Of a stretch of DNA of 64,000 nt, positions 1 to 9,367 are shown one piece after another. A program made the translations under genes and the position numbers. The notes beneath the pieces were generated by a model. It made no database searches. It saw only the letters and a program-made list of their open reading frames with translations, and had not been told where the DNA came from. Origin of the DNA: Ottowia flava (GTDB taxonomy: Bacteria > Pseudomonadota > Gammaproteobacteria > Burkholderiales > Burkholderiaceae_C); the NCBI RefSeq assembly GCF_008017535.1, contig NZ_VRUA01000016.1:1-64000 (forward strand), read 5' to 3'. The stretch's first letter is position 1. Each line of letters begins with the position of its first letter.

Positions 1-682
1 TGTCCTCGGCCTGCTGGAACAGCGGATGTTGCCCATCCTGGTTGCCGGGTTGACCGGAGAACGCGTCTTGCTCCCGCTGCGAGCCTCGGACGTCCGGCTG
101 GGGTTGAACCAGGTCGGGAACGCGCTGCAGGCGCCCGGCCATGCTAGCGAAGTAGGCTTCGGGGTTGTCCACCCGCAGCGGGCCCTTGTTGTTGGTGGCC
201 ACTCCAGGGCGCGACAACATGCCCATGTCGGCCAATCCGGGCCGCGGACGAGGAATGAATTCGGGACGGCCCCAGGGCGCGTCACCGCCGACGGGCAGGG
301 GTTGGCCGCCGCTCATCAGATCGGCTAATAGGCCCGAGGAGGCGCGCCCCAGGTACAGCGGCTTGGTCACCGCGTTGAACGGTTCGGGTTGAGCGCCGAG
401 GGCGGTGGCCGCTTGGGCTGCCACGTCGGGCAGCGGTGCGCCGGGGCCTGGCGCAAAGGTCCTGCCTCCCGGGCGCTGGATCAGCGGCTTGACGTAGCCG
501 GCGAAGTACGACTCGGGCTGCGCCTCAGGGGCGGTTGCCGCTGGGTCCGGCGCAGAGGGTGCGCCGTTCGGTCCAGGACCTGCAGCGGCTTGCGGGTCGC
601 TGGGCGCAGCCGGTGGGGGTGACGAGACTGGGGCCGGGTTCGCCAAGGCGGCGCCCGCGCCGGGGTTGGACGCGATTTGCAT
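1..682 (-). CDS. Partial Pro/Ala-rich protein of unknown function
   Basis: An open frame runs leftward from an ATG at 680-682 and leaves the window with no stop, so about 227 N-terminal residues are visible. A GGGAG Shine-Dalgarno sequence lies six bases before the ATG. The first 55 residues are almost entirely Ala, Pro, Gly and Ser. After that the sequence is more ordinary, with pieces such as SYFAGYVKPLIQRPGG and DNPEAYFASMAGRLQRV. I see no signal peptide, membrane segment or known domain. The composition would suit a disordered leader on a secreted, phage-like or structural protein, but that is inference. An IS481 remnant lies about 500 bp upstream, so this end of the window may be accessory DNA. 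The reading frame is likely real; the function is unknown. Confidence 0.6.
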   Translation of the reverse strand, partial: MQIASNPGAGAALANPAPVSSPPPAAPSDPQAAAGPGPNGAPSAPDPAATAPEAQPESYFAGYVKPLIQRPGGRTFAPGPGAPLPDVAAQAATALGAQPEPFNAVTKPLYLGRASSGLLADLMSGGQPLPVGGDAPWGRPEFIPRPRPGLADMGMLSRPGVATNNKGPLRVDNPEAYFASMAGRLQRVPDLVQPQPDVRGSQREQDAFSGQPGNQDGQHPLFQQAED

Positions 683-790
683 GAGAAGCTCCCTGAAGCA
701 CTGTTATGGTTCTGAGCGGCGATGTTCAACCGCTTTGTCACAAGTGTGTCGATAGCTTCGCCCTACCGCCATTGGGAGCGTTGGCAGCTG

Positions 791-816
791 GTAACGATCC
801 CAGCTGGGATGGTTAC
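791..816. promoter_or_regulatory. 26-bp near-perfect palindrome
   Basis: The halves GTAACGATCCCAG and CTGGGATGGTTAC are reverse complements except for one G/G mismatch (796/811), with no spacer. It lies about 110 bp upstream of the leftward partial gene. A long dyad with no loop and no T-tract suits a dimeric repressor operator better than a terminator. No cognate regulator is visible. Confidence 0.4.
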
Positions 817-890
817 TAGGGATCGTGGCAGGCGTGTGGGCCGTGCCAGACGATCAAGGGCGCGCTCGCAGTCGCTTGTTGCGACTTGCA

Positions 891-951
891 AAAATGCTAT
901 TAAAACGGGAGCGGCCTACGCAATTGGGTCGGAGGCCAGAAGTCCATTTCC
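891..951 (+). repeat. Interspersed ~60-bp repeat, copy 1 (diverged)
   Basis: Forward copy. The left half (ATGCTATTAAAACGGGAGC, then GGCCTACGCA) and the right half (GGAGGCCAGAAGTCCATTT) match the family pattern seen clearly at 21624-21689. Intergenic. Confidence 0.55.
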
Positions 952-1174
952 CTCACCAACCTACTGTACCCGGTCGAGCAGGAAATATCCCCAAGTCCGG
1001 ACCGCGCCGGACGCCAGCGACGGGTTGAAGCACCTGGCGAGCGCCCCCCGGTCGCGAGGAACGCCATCGGTAAACTCAGTTGGTTCTACCTGGTAGCGCC
1101 TACGCTGACTTGTTGCCCAAGTTTGGCGTCCACGGGGGAGCGGACTCGGGCTCGTACCCCGCCGACAACGCGCG

Positions 1175-1703
1175 GCAAAGGAGCGTCGCCGTTATGTGTT
1201 TGTGGCCATCGACAGGGCTACCCGCTGGATGTTCATCGCCATCAAACAACACAAGACAGCGGCGTCTGCTAAAGCGTTCGTGGCGGCCGTGCGCCGGACT
1301 ACCCCATTCAAGACCCGCGTCACCTGGAAGGACCACAGCCAAGCGCTCACCGATCGGCTGTTTGGCGGGCGCACCAGCCAGCCCACGGCCGAGCACGAGT
1401 TCGACCAGCTGTGCTAGGCGCCGGGCATTGAGCACCGCCTGAGCGAACCGAGGACACCGCAGACCAACGGCATGGTCGAGCGTTTCAATGGGCGGCTCAG
1501 CCAGGTGCTGCGCCCACACCACTTCAACGGCGCCGAGGACCTGGAGAAGACGCTGCACAGGTTTGTCTGGCTGTACAACCACCACTTGCCGCAGAAGGCA
1601 CTGGGACACGCTGCCGCCGGCGCAAGCGCTCAAAGCTTGGAAGATGAAAGCCCCTGACTTATTCCTCAAGAACGTGCGCAAGCATCCGGGACCCCACGTA
1701 GGC
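1175..1703 (+). pseudogene. IS481-type transposase remnant
   Basis: The translation reads like the integrase-core part of IS481-family transposases: RRYVFVAIDRATRWMF, then GIEHRLSEPRTPQTNGM, VERFNGRLSQVLR and LYNHHLPQKALGH. It is broken in three ways. The N-terminal helix-turn-helix half is missing. An in-frame TAG at 1415-1417 interrupts the core. A frameshift near 1607-1612 moves the C-terminal tail (ALKAWKMKAPDLF) into another frame. No terminal inverted repeats are recognisable. It lies less than 100 bp from the end of lolA. Inactive. Confidence 0.85.
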
Positions 1704-1795
1704 GGCGTCGCAGTCACGCCATGGCGCCTCACTCGTCGGGCAGGCCGATCTGGCGGTCAGGTCGCACGGCACCCCTTCCGCGATCAAGCCCTGCG

Positions 1796-2476
1796 CTACT
1801 GCTTGAGCACATCCGCCCCTTTGGGCGGCGTGAAGACGAACTGGCTGGTCGGCACGGCGGCGTTGACATCAAAACCCGAGAAAGTGAGCACCGAGCGCTG
1901 GCCAAAGCTGTCGAGAATGTCCAGGGTGCCCAGTTCCGGGCCCTTGCTGCCGGGCTTGAAGCCCACGCGGATGGTCTGCAGCTGGCCGTCACGCGACTTG
2001 GGCGTGGCTTTCACCCACTGCTGCCCGTCCTTTTCGGGTTCTTCGGCCAGGGTGAAGTCTTTTTCCAGCGCTTTGACGTCGGGCGCCGCGGCGACGATGG
2101 CGGCAGGCGTGCTGCCGAGAACCTGTTCCTGCTGGCGTGAGGTGACCTGGTTCAGGTCGACGTCGTACAGCCACAGCGTCTTGCCGTCGGCGACGATGGT
2201 CTGTTCAAACGGCTTGGCGTAGGTGAAGCGGAATTTGCCGGGGCGCTGGAATTCAAACGTGCCGGTTTGCGTCTTGCTGCGGCCGGGCTGGCCGTCCTTG
2301 CCGGGCGCAGTCACGACCTGGGTGAAGTTGGCCTTGCCGCTGCGCGTGTCCTTGACGAACTGCGCCAGGCTGTCCAGACCACCTGCCCACGCGGCGGGCG
2401 CGGCCAGCCCGAACACGACCGCGGTAGCGGCCAGACGGTGGCGAAACACGGAAGAGCGGATGCGGTGCAATGTCAT
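1796..2476 (-). CDS. lolA: Outer-membrane lipoprotein carrier protein LolA
   Basis: Periplasmic chaperone that takes lipoproteins released by LolCDE across the periplasm to the outer-membrane receptor LolB. The 226-residue product starts with a Sec signal peptide (hydrophobic AATAVVFGLAAPAAWA, cleavage after AWA). It then shows the typical LolA pattern: SLAQFVKDTRSGKANFTQVV, the beta-strand segment GTFEFQRPGKFRFTYAKPF, and the C-terminal FTPPKGADV. The ATG at 2476 is preferred because it places a normal-length leader before the hydrophobic stretch; an in-frame ATG nine codons upstream is possible. Neither has a strong Shine-Dalgarno sequence. It lies downstream of ftsK on the same strand, as in other Burkholderiales. 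The IS481 remnant lies just beyond its stop. Confidence 0.93.
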   Translation of the reverse strand: MTLHRIRSSVFRHRLAATAVVFGLAAPAAWAGGLDSLAQFVKDTRSGKANFTQVVTAPGKDGQPGRSKTQTGTFEFQRPGKFRFTYAKPFEQTIVADGKTLWLYDVDLNQVTSRQQEQVLGSTPAAIVAAAPDVKALEKDFTLAEEPEKDGQQWVKATPKSRDGQLQTIRVGFKPGSKGPELGTLDILDSFGQRSVLTFSGFDVNAAVPTSQFVFTPPKGADVLKQ

Positions 2477-2591
2477 GGCGTATTGGAGTGAAGGCGGGTG
2501 CAAAGGTTCGGCCAGCGACGAATTGAAACACCGACTTGCCTGCCGGACACATATGGCACCAAGACAGTCACGGTGCGTGGCTCGTCACACG

Positions 2592-2656
2592 CTTTATTTT
2601 CTACCAATTCAGGAGCTGCTCGCGCAATCTGGGTGCGGGCCAGCGGCCTAAAACAC
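2592..2656 (+). repeat. Interspersed ~60-bp repeat, copy 2 (diverged)
   Basis: Forward copy between the ftsK stop and the start of lolA. The core is GGAGCTGCTCGCGCA, followed by GGGTGCGGGCCAGCGGCC and AAAA. It abuts the ftsK stop codon by one base, so it may form part of the ftsK 3' end. Confidence 0.5.
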
Positions 2657-2657
2657 C

Positions 2658-5006
2658 TTATTCGGCGCCGCGCGACGGCGCCAGAATCTCGCGCTGGCCG
2701 CGCCCGTTCATCGCGCTGACCAGGCCGGCCTTTTCCATCGCGTCCAGCAGGTTGGCGGCCTTGTTGTAGCCGATCGACAGGTGGCGTTGCACCAGCGAAA
2801 TGCTGGCCTTGTTGTTGGACAACACAATCTGCACCGCCTTGTCGTAGAGCGGATCGGACTCGCCGCCGCCTTCGCCGCCAAAACCACCCTCGCCGTCTTC
2901 ACCATCGACCGTGCCGCCTTCCAGCACGCCTTCGATGTAGTTGGGTTCGCCCTGGGCCTTGAGGTACTCGACCACGCGGTGCACTTCGTCGTCGCTGACA
3001 AAGGCGCCATGCACGCGCTGCGGAAAGCCCGTGCCGCTGGGCATGTAGAGCATGTCGCCCATGCCCAGCAGCGCTTCGGCGCCCATCTGGTCGAGGATGG
3101 TGCGGCTGTCGATCTTGCTGCTGACCTGGAAGGCGATGCGCGTGGGGATGTTGGCCTTGATCAGGCCGGTGATCACGTCCACGCTGGGACGCTGGGTGGC
3201 CAGGATCAGGTGAATGCCCGCCGCGCGCGCCTTCTGCGCCAGGCGGGCGATCAGCTCTTCGATCTTCTTGCCGACCACCATCATCAGGTCGGCCAATTCG
3301 TCGATCACGACAACGACGTAGGGCAGGCGCTCCAGCGGCTCGGGGTCGTCCGGCGTGAGACTGAAGGGGTTGTAGATGAACTCGCCGCGCGCCTTGGCCT
3401 CGTCGATTTTCTGGTTGAAGCCGGCCAAGTTGCGCACGCCGGCCTTGCTCATCAGCTTGTAGCGGCGCTCCATCTCCGCCACGCACCAGTTCAGGCCGTT
3501 GGCGGCTTGGCGCATGTCGGTGACCACGGGCGCCAGCAGGTGCGGAATACCTTCGTAGACCGACATCTCCAGCATCTTGGGGTCGATCATCAGCACGCGC
3601 ACGTCCTTGGGCTCGGCCTTGTAGAGCAGCGACAGGATCATCGCGTTGATACCCACCGATTTTCCCGACCCAGTGGTACCGGCCACCAGCACGTGCGGCA
3701 TCTTGGCCAGATCGGCCACGACGGGTTTGCCCACGATGTCCTTGCCCAAGCCCACGGTCAACAGCGACTTGGCGTCGTTGTAAACCTGCGAGCCGAGGAT
3801 TTCGGACAGGCGGATGGTCTGGCGCTTGGCGTTGGGCAGCTCCAGCGCCATGTAGTTCTTGCCGGGAATGGTCTCGATCACGCGGATCGACACCAGCGAC
3901 AGTGAGCGCGCCAGGTCCTTGGCGAGGTTGACCACCTGCGAGCCTTTGACGCCCGTGGCGGGCTCGATCTCGTACCGGGTGATGACCGGGCCGGGCGCCG
4001 CGGCCACCACGCGCACATCGACGCCGAAGTCCTTGAGCTTTTTCTCGATCAGGCGGCTGGTCATCTCCAGCGTTTCGGGCGCCACGCTTTCCTGGTGCGC
4101 CGGTGCGCCGTCGAGCAGGTCGACCTGCGGCAGGTTGCTGTCGGGCAGTTCGGTGAACAAGGGTTTTTGCTTTTCCTTGGCCACGCGGTCGCTCTTGGGC
4201 ACGGTGGCGATGGTCGGCTCGATCAGCACGGGCGCGGGGTGCTGCTCTTCGATCACCTCGCGCTCGTGGTGGATCACCTCTTCGCGTTCGCGGGCCGCCT
4301 GCTTACCGGCGGCCACGTCCTGGGCGATTTCACGCCGCTCGCGGCGCGATTCGACCAGACCGTACAGGGCGCCGCCGATGCGCTCGGCCACCTGCGTCCA
4401 TGAGAAGCCGAACAGCAGCGACACGCCAAAGATCAGGGTCAGGATGCCCAGCAGCGCAGAGCCGGTGAAGCCGAGCCATTTCATCGCCAGCGGGCCGCCC
4501 AGGTAGCCCACAACCCCGCCGGCAGCGCCTGGCAAGGCGTCGTCCCAACGGTACAGGCGCGTCCATTCCAGGCCGCTGCTGGCCATCACCACCAGAATCA
4601 GGCCGATCCAGAACACCCAGTGCGCGGTTCGGATGCGTTCCCACACCGCGGCCCAGCCGCGCAACGGTCGTCGCGCTGGGCGGCTGCCGCGCAGCCAAGC
4701 CCGCACGCCGCGCAACCAGGCGCTGAGGGCCGCCGCCACGCACCACCAGGCCGAGAAGCCCATCAGCACGTACATCAGGTCAGCCAACCAGGCGCCGAGC
4801 TTGCCAGCCCAATTGCGCAGTGGACCACCAGCGCCGGAGGTGGACCAGGCCGCGTCTTGCGCCGAATAGCTCGACAAGGCCATCACCAGAAAGATGGTGC
4901 CGGCCAGGCCGATGACCAAAATCACTTCTTGCGCGAAGCGGCCGATGCCTGCGCGCGGCACGTCCGTGCCCGCGTCGGCGTTGAAGGTATTGAGAGGGTA
5001 AGCCAT
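2658..5006 (-). CDS. ftsK: DNA translocase FtsK
   Basis: Septal ATP-driven DNA pump that clears chromosome dimers and activates XerCD at dif during division. The 782-residue protein has four N-terminal membrane segments (about residues 28-46, 78-98, 129-147 and 180-200). A short linker of about 100 residues follows, rich in Arg and Glu. The motor carries Walker A (GTTGSGKS, about 443-450), Walker B-like stretches ([21 protein letters not shown]) and the FtsK signature [13 protein letters not shown]. The C-terminal gamma winged helix, which reads KOPS sites, runs from about residue 715 ([16 protein letters not shown] to NGRGQREIL). The length fits the short-linker FtsK of betaproteobacteria. 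It is followed by lolA and preceded by a separately transcribed Crp/Fnr gene. Confidence 0.97.
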   Translation of the reverse strand: MAYPLNTFNADAGTDVPRAGIGRFAQEVILVIGLAGTIFLVMALSSYSAQDAAWSTSGAGGPLRNWAGKLGAWLADLMYVLMGFSAWWCVAAALSAWLRGVRAWLRGSRPARRPLRGWAAVWERIRTAHWVFWIGLILVVMASSGLEWTRLYRWDDALPGAAGGVVGYLGGPLAMKWLGFTGSALLGILTLIFGVSLLFGFSWTQVAERIGGALYGLVESRRERREIAQDVAAGKQAAREREEVIHHEREVIEEQHPAPVLIEPTIATVPKSDRVAKEKQKPLFTELPDSNLPQVDLLDGAPAHQESVAPETLEMTSRLIEKKLKDFGVDVRVVAAAPGPVITRYEIEPATGVKGSQVVNLAKDLARSLSLVSIRVIETIPGKNYMALELPNAKRQTIRLSEILGSQVYNDAKSLLTVGLGKDIVGKPVVADLAKMPHVLVAGTTGSGKSVGINAMILSLLYKAEPKDVRVLMIDPKMLEMSVYEGIPHLLAPVVTDMRQAANGLNWCVAEMERRYKLMSKAGVRNLAGFNQKIDEAKARGEFIYNPFSLTPDDPEPLERLPYVVVVIDELADLMMVVGKKIEELIARLAQKARAAGIHLILATQRPSVDVITGLIKANIPTRIAFQVSSKIDSRTILDQMGAEALLGMGDMLYMPSGTGFPQRVHGAFVSDDEVHRVVEYLKAQGEPNYIEGVLEGGTVDGEDGEGGFGGEGGGESDPLYDKAVQIVLSNNKASISLVQRHLSIGYNKAANLLDAMEKAGLVSAMNGRGQREILAPSRGAE

Positions 5007-5097
5007 GGGTTCAACTACAACTTTCGTAGCTTACCGCACAGGCCGCACCAGCGGAAGCAGCGGCTGAGCAGGCGCCGTGGCGCGGGGCCAGATTCCG

Positions 5098-5772
5098 TCA
5101 GCCCAGCGCGCTCAGGCGCTCTTTGACGACGATGGCGCCGTTGTCCTGCGTTTCGATGAAGCCGCGCTCTTCCAGGTCTTTCATCACACGGCTGACCATC
5201 TCGCGCGAAGCGCCGACCATCTTGGCGATGTCCTGGCGCGAAATGCGTTCGCGGATCAGCAATTCGCCCTCGGGCGTTTCGCTGGCAAATTCGAGCAGCG
5301 CACGCGCCACTCGCCCGTACACGTCCATCAGCGCCAGCGACTCGATCTTGCGGTCGGCGTGGCGCAGGCGTTGCACCAGGCCGCGCATGACGGCGTACGC
5401 CATGGAGGAATTTTCCGGCAGGCAGCGCGCAAATTCGAGGCGGCCCAGCATCAACACGTCAGTCTGGACCTCCGCCCGGACGGTGGCCGAATGCGGCTCG
5501 TTGTCAATCAAGCTCATCTCGCCGATGTGGTCGCCCGACTGCAGGGTGGCCAGAATGACTTCGCGTCCGCGGCTGTCGGCCGTGACGACGCGGGCCCGGC
5601 CGTTCAGAAGGATGAACAAGGCGTTCGACTTCTTGCCCTGCTCCACAATCACCTCGCCGCGCTTGAAGCGCCGCTTGATGACGGCATCCGCCACCGCGTT
5701 GGCCTGTGACTCGGTCAACATCGAAAACAGGGGTACCCGGCGAATCAGATCCAGGCTCGACAGCATCGTCAT
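5098..5772 (-). CDS. Crp/Fnr-family transcriptional regulator
   Basis: 224-residue DNA-binding regulator. Residues about 15-125 form a cyclic-nucleotide-type beta-barrel (RGEVIVEQGKKSNALFIL, GDHIGEMSLIDNEPHSATV). A long dimer helix follows, then a winged helix whose recognition part reads SRQDIAKMVGASREMVSRV. The N-terminal cysteine cluster of oxygen-sensing Fnr is absent, so it is not an iron-sulfur sensor. The GEMSLID stretch is near the phosphate-binding cassette of cAMP receptors, but the usual RAA is replaced by HSATV, so the ligand is uncertain. It is divergent from trxB and upstream of ftsK, a conserved arrangement in Burkholderiales. Targets are unknown. Confidence 0.9.
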   Translation of the reverse strand: MTMLSSLDLIRRVPLFSMLTESQANAVADAVIKRRFKRGEVIVEQGKKSNALFILLNGRARVVTADSRGREVILATLQSGDHIGEMSLIDNEPHSATVRAEVQTDVLMLGRLEFARCLPENSSMAYAVMRGLVQRLRHADRKIESLALMDVYGRVARALLEFASETPEGELLIRERISRQDIAKMVGASREMVSRVMKDLEERGFIETQDNGAIVVKERLSALG

Positions 5773-5858
5773 TTCAAATCCCTCCAGACATCAATCGACC
5801 GACCGAGTCCTTAAAATCTTCGAACTCAAGCGGTGCGAATATCCTATCGATGATGTGA

Positions 5859-6881
<1,023 letters not shown>

Positions 6882-6903
6882 TCTTAGCAACGGCGATTCA
6901 GGC

Positions 6904-6909
6904 TATAAT
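6904..6909 (+). promoter_or_regulatory. Likely -10 element for rpmB-rpmG
   Basis: A perfect TATAAT lies about 155 bp before rpmB, just after the trxB stop. No good TTGACA is found 16-18 bp upstream, so the promoter call rests on the -10 hexamer and on its position ahead of a ribosomal operon. Confidence 0.4.
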
Positions 6910-7064
6910 TTAAGGCTTAGCCGAAATCCGCGATTCGTTGCTACGAACGGACGTACAGGATTTCAGCAGGGTTACCGCCACCCTATTTCCTGGCGAGGTG
7001 AGGTCTCGGCGAGTTGCGGCGCAGCCTGCAGCGCCCAGCCAGACCGTGTGATCGGAGCGATTGA

Positions 7065-7298
7065 ATGGCACGCGTGTGCGAAGTCACGGGCAAAGGCCCG
7101 ATGGTGGGAAACAACGTTTCTCACGCCAACAACAAAACCAAGCGCAGGTTCCTCCCCAACCTGCAATACCGTCGCTTCTGGGTCGAGAGCGAAAACCGTT
7201 GGGTGCGCCTGCGTGTGTCCAGCGCTGCTCTGCGCCTGATCGACAAGAATGGCATTGACGCCGTGCTCGCAGACATGCGCGCCCGCGGCCAAGCCTGA
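7065..7298 (+). CDS. rpmB: 50S ribosomal protein L28
   Basis: Large-subunit ribosomal protein of 77 residues, the usual size. It opens with [20 protein letters not shown] and continues [13 protein letters not shown], both L28 signatures. Only one cysteine is present, so this is the zinc-free form. It is followed 23 bp later by rpmG, the common rpmB-rpmG pair. The spacer contains an AGGGAAAGGAACG ribosome-binding region for rpmG. Confidence 0.98.
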   Translation: MARVCEVTGKGPMVGNNVSHANNKTKRRFLPNLQYRRFWVESENRWVRLRVSSAALRLIDKNGIDAVLADMRARGQA

Positions 7299-7321
7299 TT
7301 TAACAGGGAAAGGAACGCACC

Positions 7322-7492
7322 ATGGCTACCAAAGGTGGACGCGAAAAGATCAAGCTGGAATCGACGGCCGGCACCGGTCACTTCTACACGACCAGCAAGA
7401 ACAAGAAGACGATGCCTGAAAAGATGGCGATCATGAAGTTCGACCCCAAGGCGCGCAAGCATGTCGAATACAAGGAAGTCAAACTGAAGTAA
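7322..7492 (+). CDS. rpmG: 50S ribosomal protein L33
   Basis: 56-residue large-subunit protein. It begins [15 protein letters not shown], contains [14 protein letters not shown] and ends [11 protein letters not shown], all typical of proteobacterial L33. There are no cysteines, so it is the zinc-independent type. Its gene is short but unmistakable. A Shine-Dalgarno sequence (AAAGGAA) lies nine bases before the ATG. A strong terminator follows 21 bp after the stop and closes the operon. Confidence 0.98.
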   Translation: MATKGGREKIKLESTAGTGHFYTTSKNKKTMPEKMAIMKFDPKARKHVEYKEVKLK

Positions 7493-7513
7493 TTCAGTCG
7501 TGATGACCGCCAG

Positions 7514-7550
7514 AAAGCCCGCTTGAACCATCAGGCGGGCTTTCTTTTTT
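7514..7550 (+). terminator. Rho-independent terminator after rpmG
   Basis: Stem AAAGCCCGC/GCGGGCTTT (7514-7522 with 7535-7543), with inner TGA/TCA pairing, followed by CTTTTTT. Confidence 0.9.
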
Positions 7551-7604
7551 GGCGTGGCGCTCTTGCGCAGGCAGCACGCCAGCTAGAATTGCACGTTGAC
7601 CGAA

Positions 7605-7692
7605 GGAAGAGTGGCAGAGTGGTCGATTGCACCGGTCTTGAAAACCGGCGACTCGCAAGGGTCCGTGAGTTCGAATCTCACCTCTTCCGCCA
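7605..7692 (+). tRNA. tRNA-Ser(TGA)
   Basis: 88-nt class II tRNA. Acceptor GGAAGAG pairs with CTCTTCC, and CCA is encoded (7690-7692). The anticodon arm CCGGT-CTTGAAA-ACCGG carries anticodon TGA. A long variable arm (CGACTCGCAAGGGTCCG region) precedes the GTGAG-TTCGAAT-CTCAC T-arm. It reads UCA and UCG codons. Confidence 0.97.
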
Positions 7693-7702
7693 CCCATTGA
7701 CG

Positions 7703-7741
7703 GCCCGCTCTAGCTTGCTAGCAGCGGGCTTTCTTTTTCTG
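7703..7741 (+). terminator. Rho-independent terminator after tRNA-Ser
   Basis: Stem GCCCGCT plus CTAGC, a two-base TT loop, then GCTAG and AGCGGGC with one bulged C, followed by TTTCTTTTTCT. Confidence 0.9.
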
Positions 7742-7826
7742 CCTCAAGTGCTGCAATGGCGATCCAGCGTTGAGGCTCCTCTCCCAATTCAATAGCAATA
7801 GTCCCTGCTAATACGGGACTTAGCCG

Positions 7827-7928
7827 CCCGCGCTTCTTTGCCTGCGCCACGCTTACCCCACGCTCGGTGAACAACTTGACTCCCTCGAGCTTGAACTCTC
7901 GACTGAATGTCCTTCTTCTTTCCATCAA
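7827..7928 (-). pseudogene. IS3-family OrfA fragment 1
   Basis: The first 34 codons from the ATG at 7928 read MMERRRTFSREFKLEGVKL then FTERGVSVAQAKKRG. This is the N-terminal helix-turn-helix start of IS3-family OrfA proteins. A good GGAGGTGATTG leader precedes it. After about residue 34 the similarity stops and the frame runs on into unrelated residues. Truncated and inactive. Confidence 0.75.
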
Positions 7929-7966
7929 TCACCTCCGGTTTCATCTTCCACCTTAACTAGGTGTCT

Positions 7967-8018
7967 TTGAAACCGGCAGCAGCCCAATCTGCGCTTCGCT
8001 GAATCTGGATTTCTTCAT
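7967..8018 (-). pseudogene. IS3-family OrfA fragment 2
   Basis: From an ATG at 8018, preceded by CGGAGTCTCTAC, the frame reads MKKSRFSEAQIGLLPVSK. The first eleven residues match the start of OrfA of the IS407-type IS3 group (MKKSRFxEAQI). The match ends abruptly near 7985, against the upstream leader of fragment 1. This is the 5' stub of a second element. Confidence 0.6.
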
Positions 8019-8073
8019 GTAGAGACTCCGTCTGGGGAATTCTCTACTTCCGGGTGGCTCAGGTTTTCAAGGG

Positions 8074-8412
8074 GACTTCAAAGACGGGCGCAAGCTGCGC
8101 ATGCTCACGGCGGTGGAGCTGTACACGCGCGAGTGCCTGGCCATCGATGTCGGCCAGAGCCTCCAAGGAGAGGATCTCCTGAGAACACACAATGAGATTA
8201 CGGGCAGCGAGGACTGCCCGGCAACATCAAGACCAACAACGGCAGCATGTTTCTCTCCAAGGTGATGGACAAGTGGGCCTACGAGCGAAGGGTAGAGCTC
8301 GACTTCAGCCGGTCAGGCAAGCCCACAGACAACGCTGCGGTGGAGAGCTTCAACGGTCGGCTGCGCCAAGAGTGCCTGAACGCGCATTGGCTATTGTCAT
8401 TGGCTGACGCAC
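8074..8412 (+). pseudogene. IS3-family OrfB (DDE transposase) fragment
   Basis: C-terminal half of an IS407-type OrfB. It reads DFKDGRKLRMLTAVELYTREC, then LAIDVGQSLQGED, and after a one-base deletion near 8208 GNIKTNNGSMFLSKVMDKW, then DNAAVESFNGRLRQECLN. The catalytic TDNGSEF motif has become TNNGSMF, so an active-site Asp is lost as well. Similarity stops after HWLLSLADA, just before tRNA-Arg. It lies opposite in orientation to the two OrfA stubs. Inactive. Confidence 0.85.
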
Positions 8413-8471
8413 TACACCTGCTGAATTCGCCCGCCGATGCGCCGAGCGGCCGATACAATGCCCACGCCTCG

Positions 8472-8546
8472 GCCGCGGTAGTTCAATGGATAGAACGAGC
8501 GCCTCCTAAGCGCTAGATACAGGTTCGATTCCTGTCCGTGGTACCA
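8472..8546 (+). tRNA. tRNA-Arg(CCT)
   Basis: 75-nt tRNA. Acceptor GCCGCGG pairs with CCGTGGT, with two G-T wobbles. The D-arm region is AGTTCAATGGATAGAAC. Anticodon arm AGCGC-CTCCTAA-GCGCT gives CCT. T-arm is ACAGG-TTCGATT-CCTGT, and ACCA ends at 8546. It reads the AGG codon, which is rare in GC-rich genomes of this kind. Confidence 0.93.
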
Positions 8547-8568
8547 GGCGCCTTACGTTGGAGCCCCC

Positions 8569-8859
8569 ATGTACGCACGCTGGACCACCCTCATCGCCGC
8601 CGCCGGCCTCGCCCTGGCAGCTGCCGGGTGCGCGGCCAACGACACCGGGCCCGTGGCGGGGTTCGATGGCTCATGGACGATCAGCAAGCGCGGCGTGGTG
8701 GCCAGCACGCCCGAACCGCTGACGCGCGCCGCGGCCGACGCGGCCAACGCGCACTGCGTGGCTCTTGGCAAGCGCTTTCGTCATGTCGACCTGAAGGAAA
8801 GCCCACCCGGCCTGTTGTCAGCCCACGCCGAAAGCGAACTCAAATTCGCCTGCGACTGA
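8569..8859 (+). CDS. Small lipoprotein of unknown function
   Basis: 96 residues. A lipoprotein signal (AAGLALAAAGC) puts the acylated Cys at about residue 21. The remaining 75 residues are soluble and read like a single small domain (FDGSWTISKRGVV, HCVALGKRFRHVDLKES, ending LKFACD) with two further cysteines that could pair. Family unknown to me. It probably sits on the periplasmic face of a membrane. It follows tRNA-Arg by 22 bp and stands alone. Confidence 0.75.
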   Translation: MYARWTTLIAAAGLALAAAGCAANDTGPVAGFDGSWTISKRGVVASTPEPLTRAAADAANAHCVALGKRFRHVDLKESPPGLLSAHAESELKFACD

Positions 8860-8861
8860 TC

Positions 8862-8922
8862 AAGTTTGCTATATTTTTAGTAGCCGCCTGCGCTTACTCA
8901 GAGCGCGCTACAACCTTATTTC
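8862..8922 (+). repeat. Interspersed ~60-bp repeat, copy 3
   Basis: Forward copy. TTTGCTATATTTTTAGTAGC and CGCCTGCGCTTA form the left half; AGAGCGCGCTACAACCTT is the right half. It lies between the convergent lipoprotein and LuxR genes and supplies the last ten or so codons of the LuxR protein (VVARSE-stop). Confidence 0.65.
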
Positions 8923-9259
8923 CTCCGAAACTCTCGGCCGCCACGAGCGCTTGGGCAGCGACCACGGCGGCCGTACGGTTGCGGGCGCGCAAGGCGCGGA
9001 AGATGGCCCCCAGGTGGATCTTCACCGTCCCCTCGCGGATGCCCAGCGTGTGTGCGATCTGCTTGTTGGACTGGCCGATGGACAGCAAGTTGAGCACTTC
9101 AATCTGGCGTTGGGTCAGCAGCCCATGCAAAGGCGCGCTGCCCGGGTTGATCGAGACTGTAGAGGGGGCAACTGGCGTGCCGAGTTCGGCCAGGACAGGT
9201 GGCGTCGCGCCGTCGGCCTCGGCAATCGGGCGTTCAACGGGGGCGATGTCGGAGGTCAT
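8894..9259 (-). CDS. LuxR-type helix-turn-helix regulator
   Basis: About 121 residues from the ATG at 9259. A low-complexity N-terminus of about 50 residues precedes a complete GerE/LuxR DNA-binding domain: LTQRQIEVLNLLSIGQSNKQ, then IAHTLGIREGTVKIHLGAIF. No receiver or autoinducer-binding domain is present, so it is a stand-alone LuxR-type HTH protein. The start is uncertain; the frame stays open to a TTG at 9358. Its C-terminus is built from an interspersed repeat. A perfect 31-bp dyad lies about 110 bp upstream and could be its operator. Confidence 0.8.
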   Translation of the reverse strand: MTSDIAPVERPIAEADGATPPVLAELGTPVAPSTVSINPGSAPLHGLLTQRQIEVLNLLSIGQSNKQIAHTLGIREGTVKIHLGAIFRALRARNRTAAVVAAQALVAAESFGGNKVVARSE

Positions 9260-9367
9260 GGTGGCGCTGGCGGCTGGTTGTCTGGCTATGTCTTGTGTCA
9301 CACACAGTAACCCTGCGCAGACCGGCACGCAAGCGCCGAATACGCGCTGGAGTAGCAAATAGCACAG

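Larger units (their letters stand above)
683..1174. other. Non-coding stretch upstream of the partial gene
   Basis: About 490 bp without a convincing gene. It holds a near-perfect 26-bp palindrome (791-816), a short hairpin (AGTCGC/GCGACT around 870-888) and one copy of the interspersed repeat (891-951). The right part leads into the decayed transposase. Short open frames here have no family resemblance and no ribosome-binding site worth noting. Confidence 0.5.
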
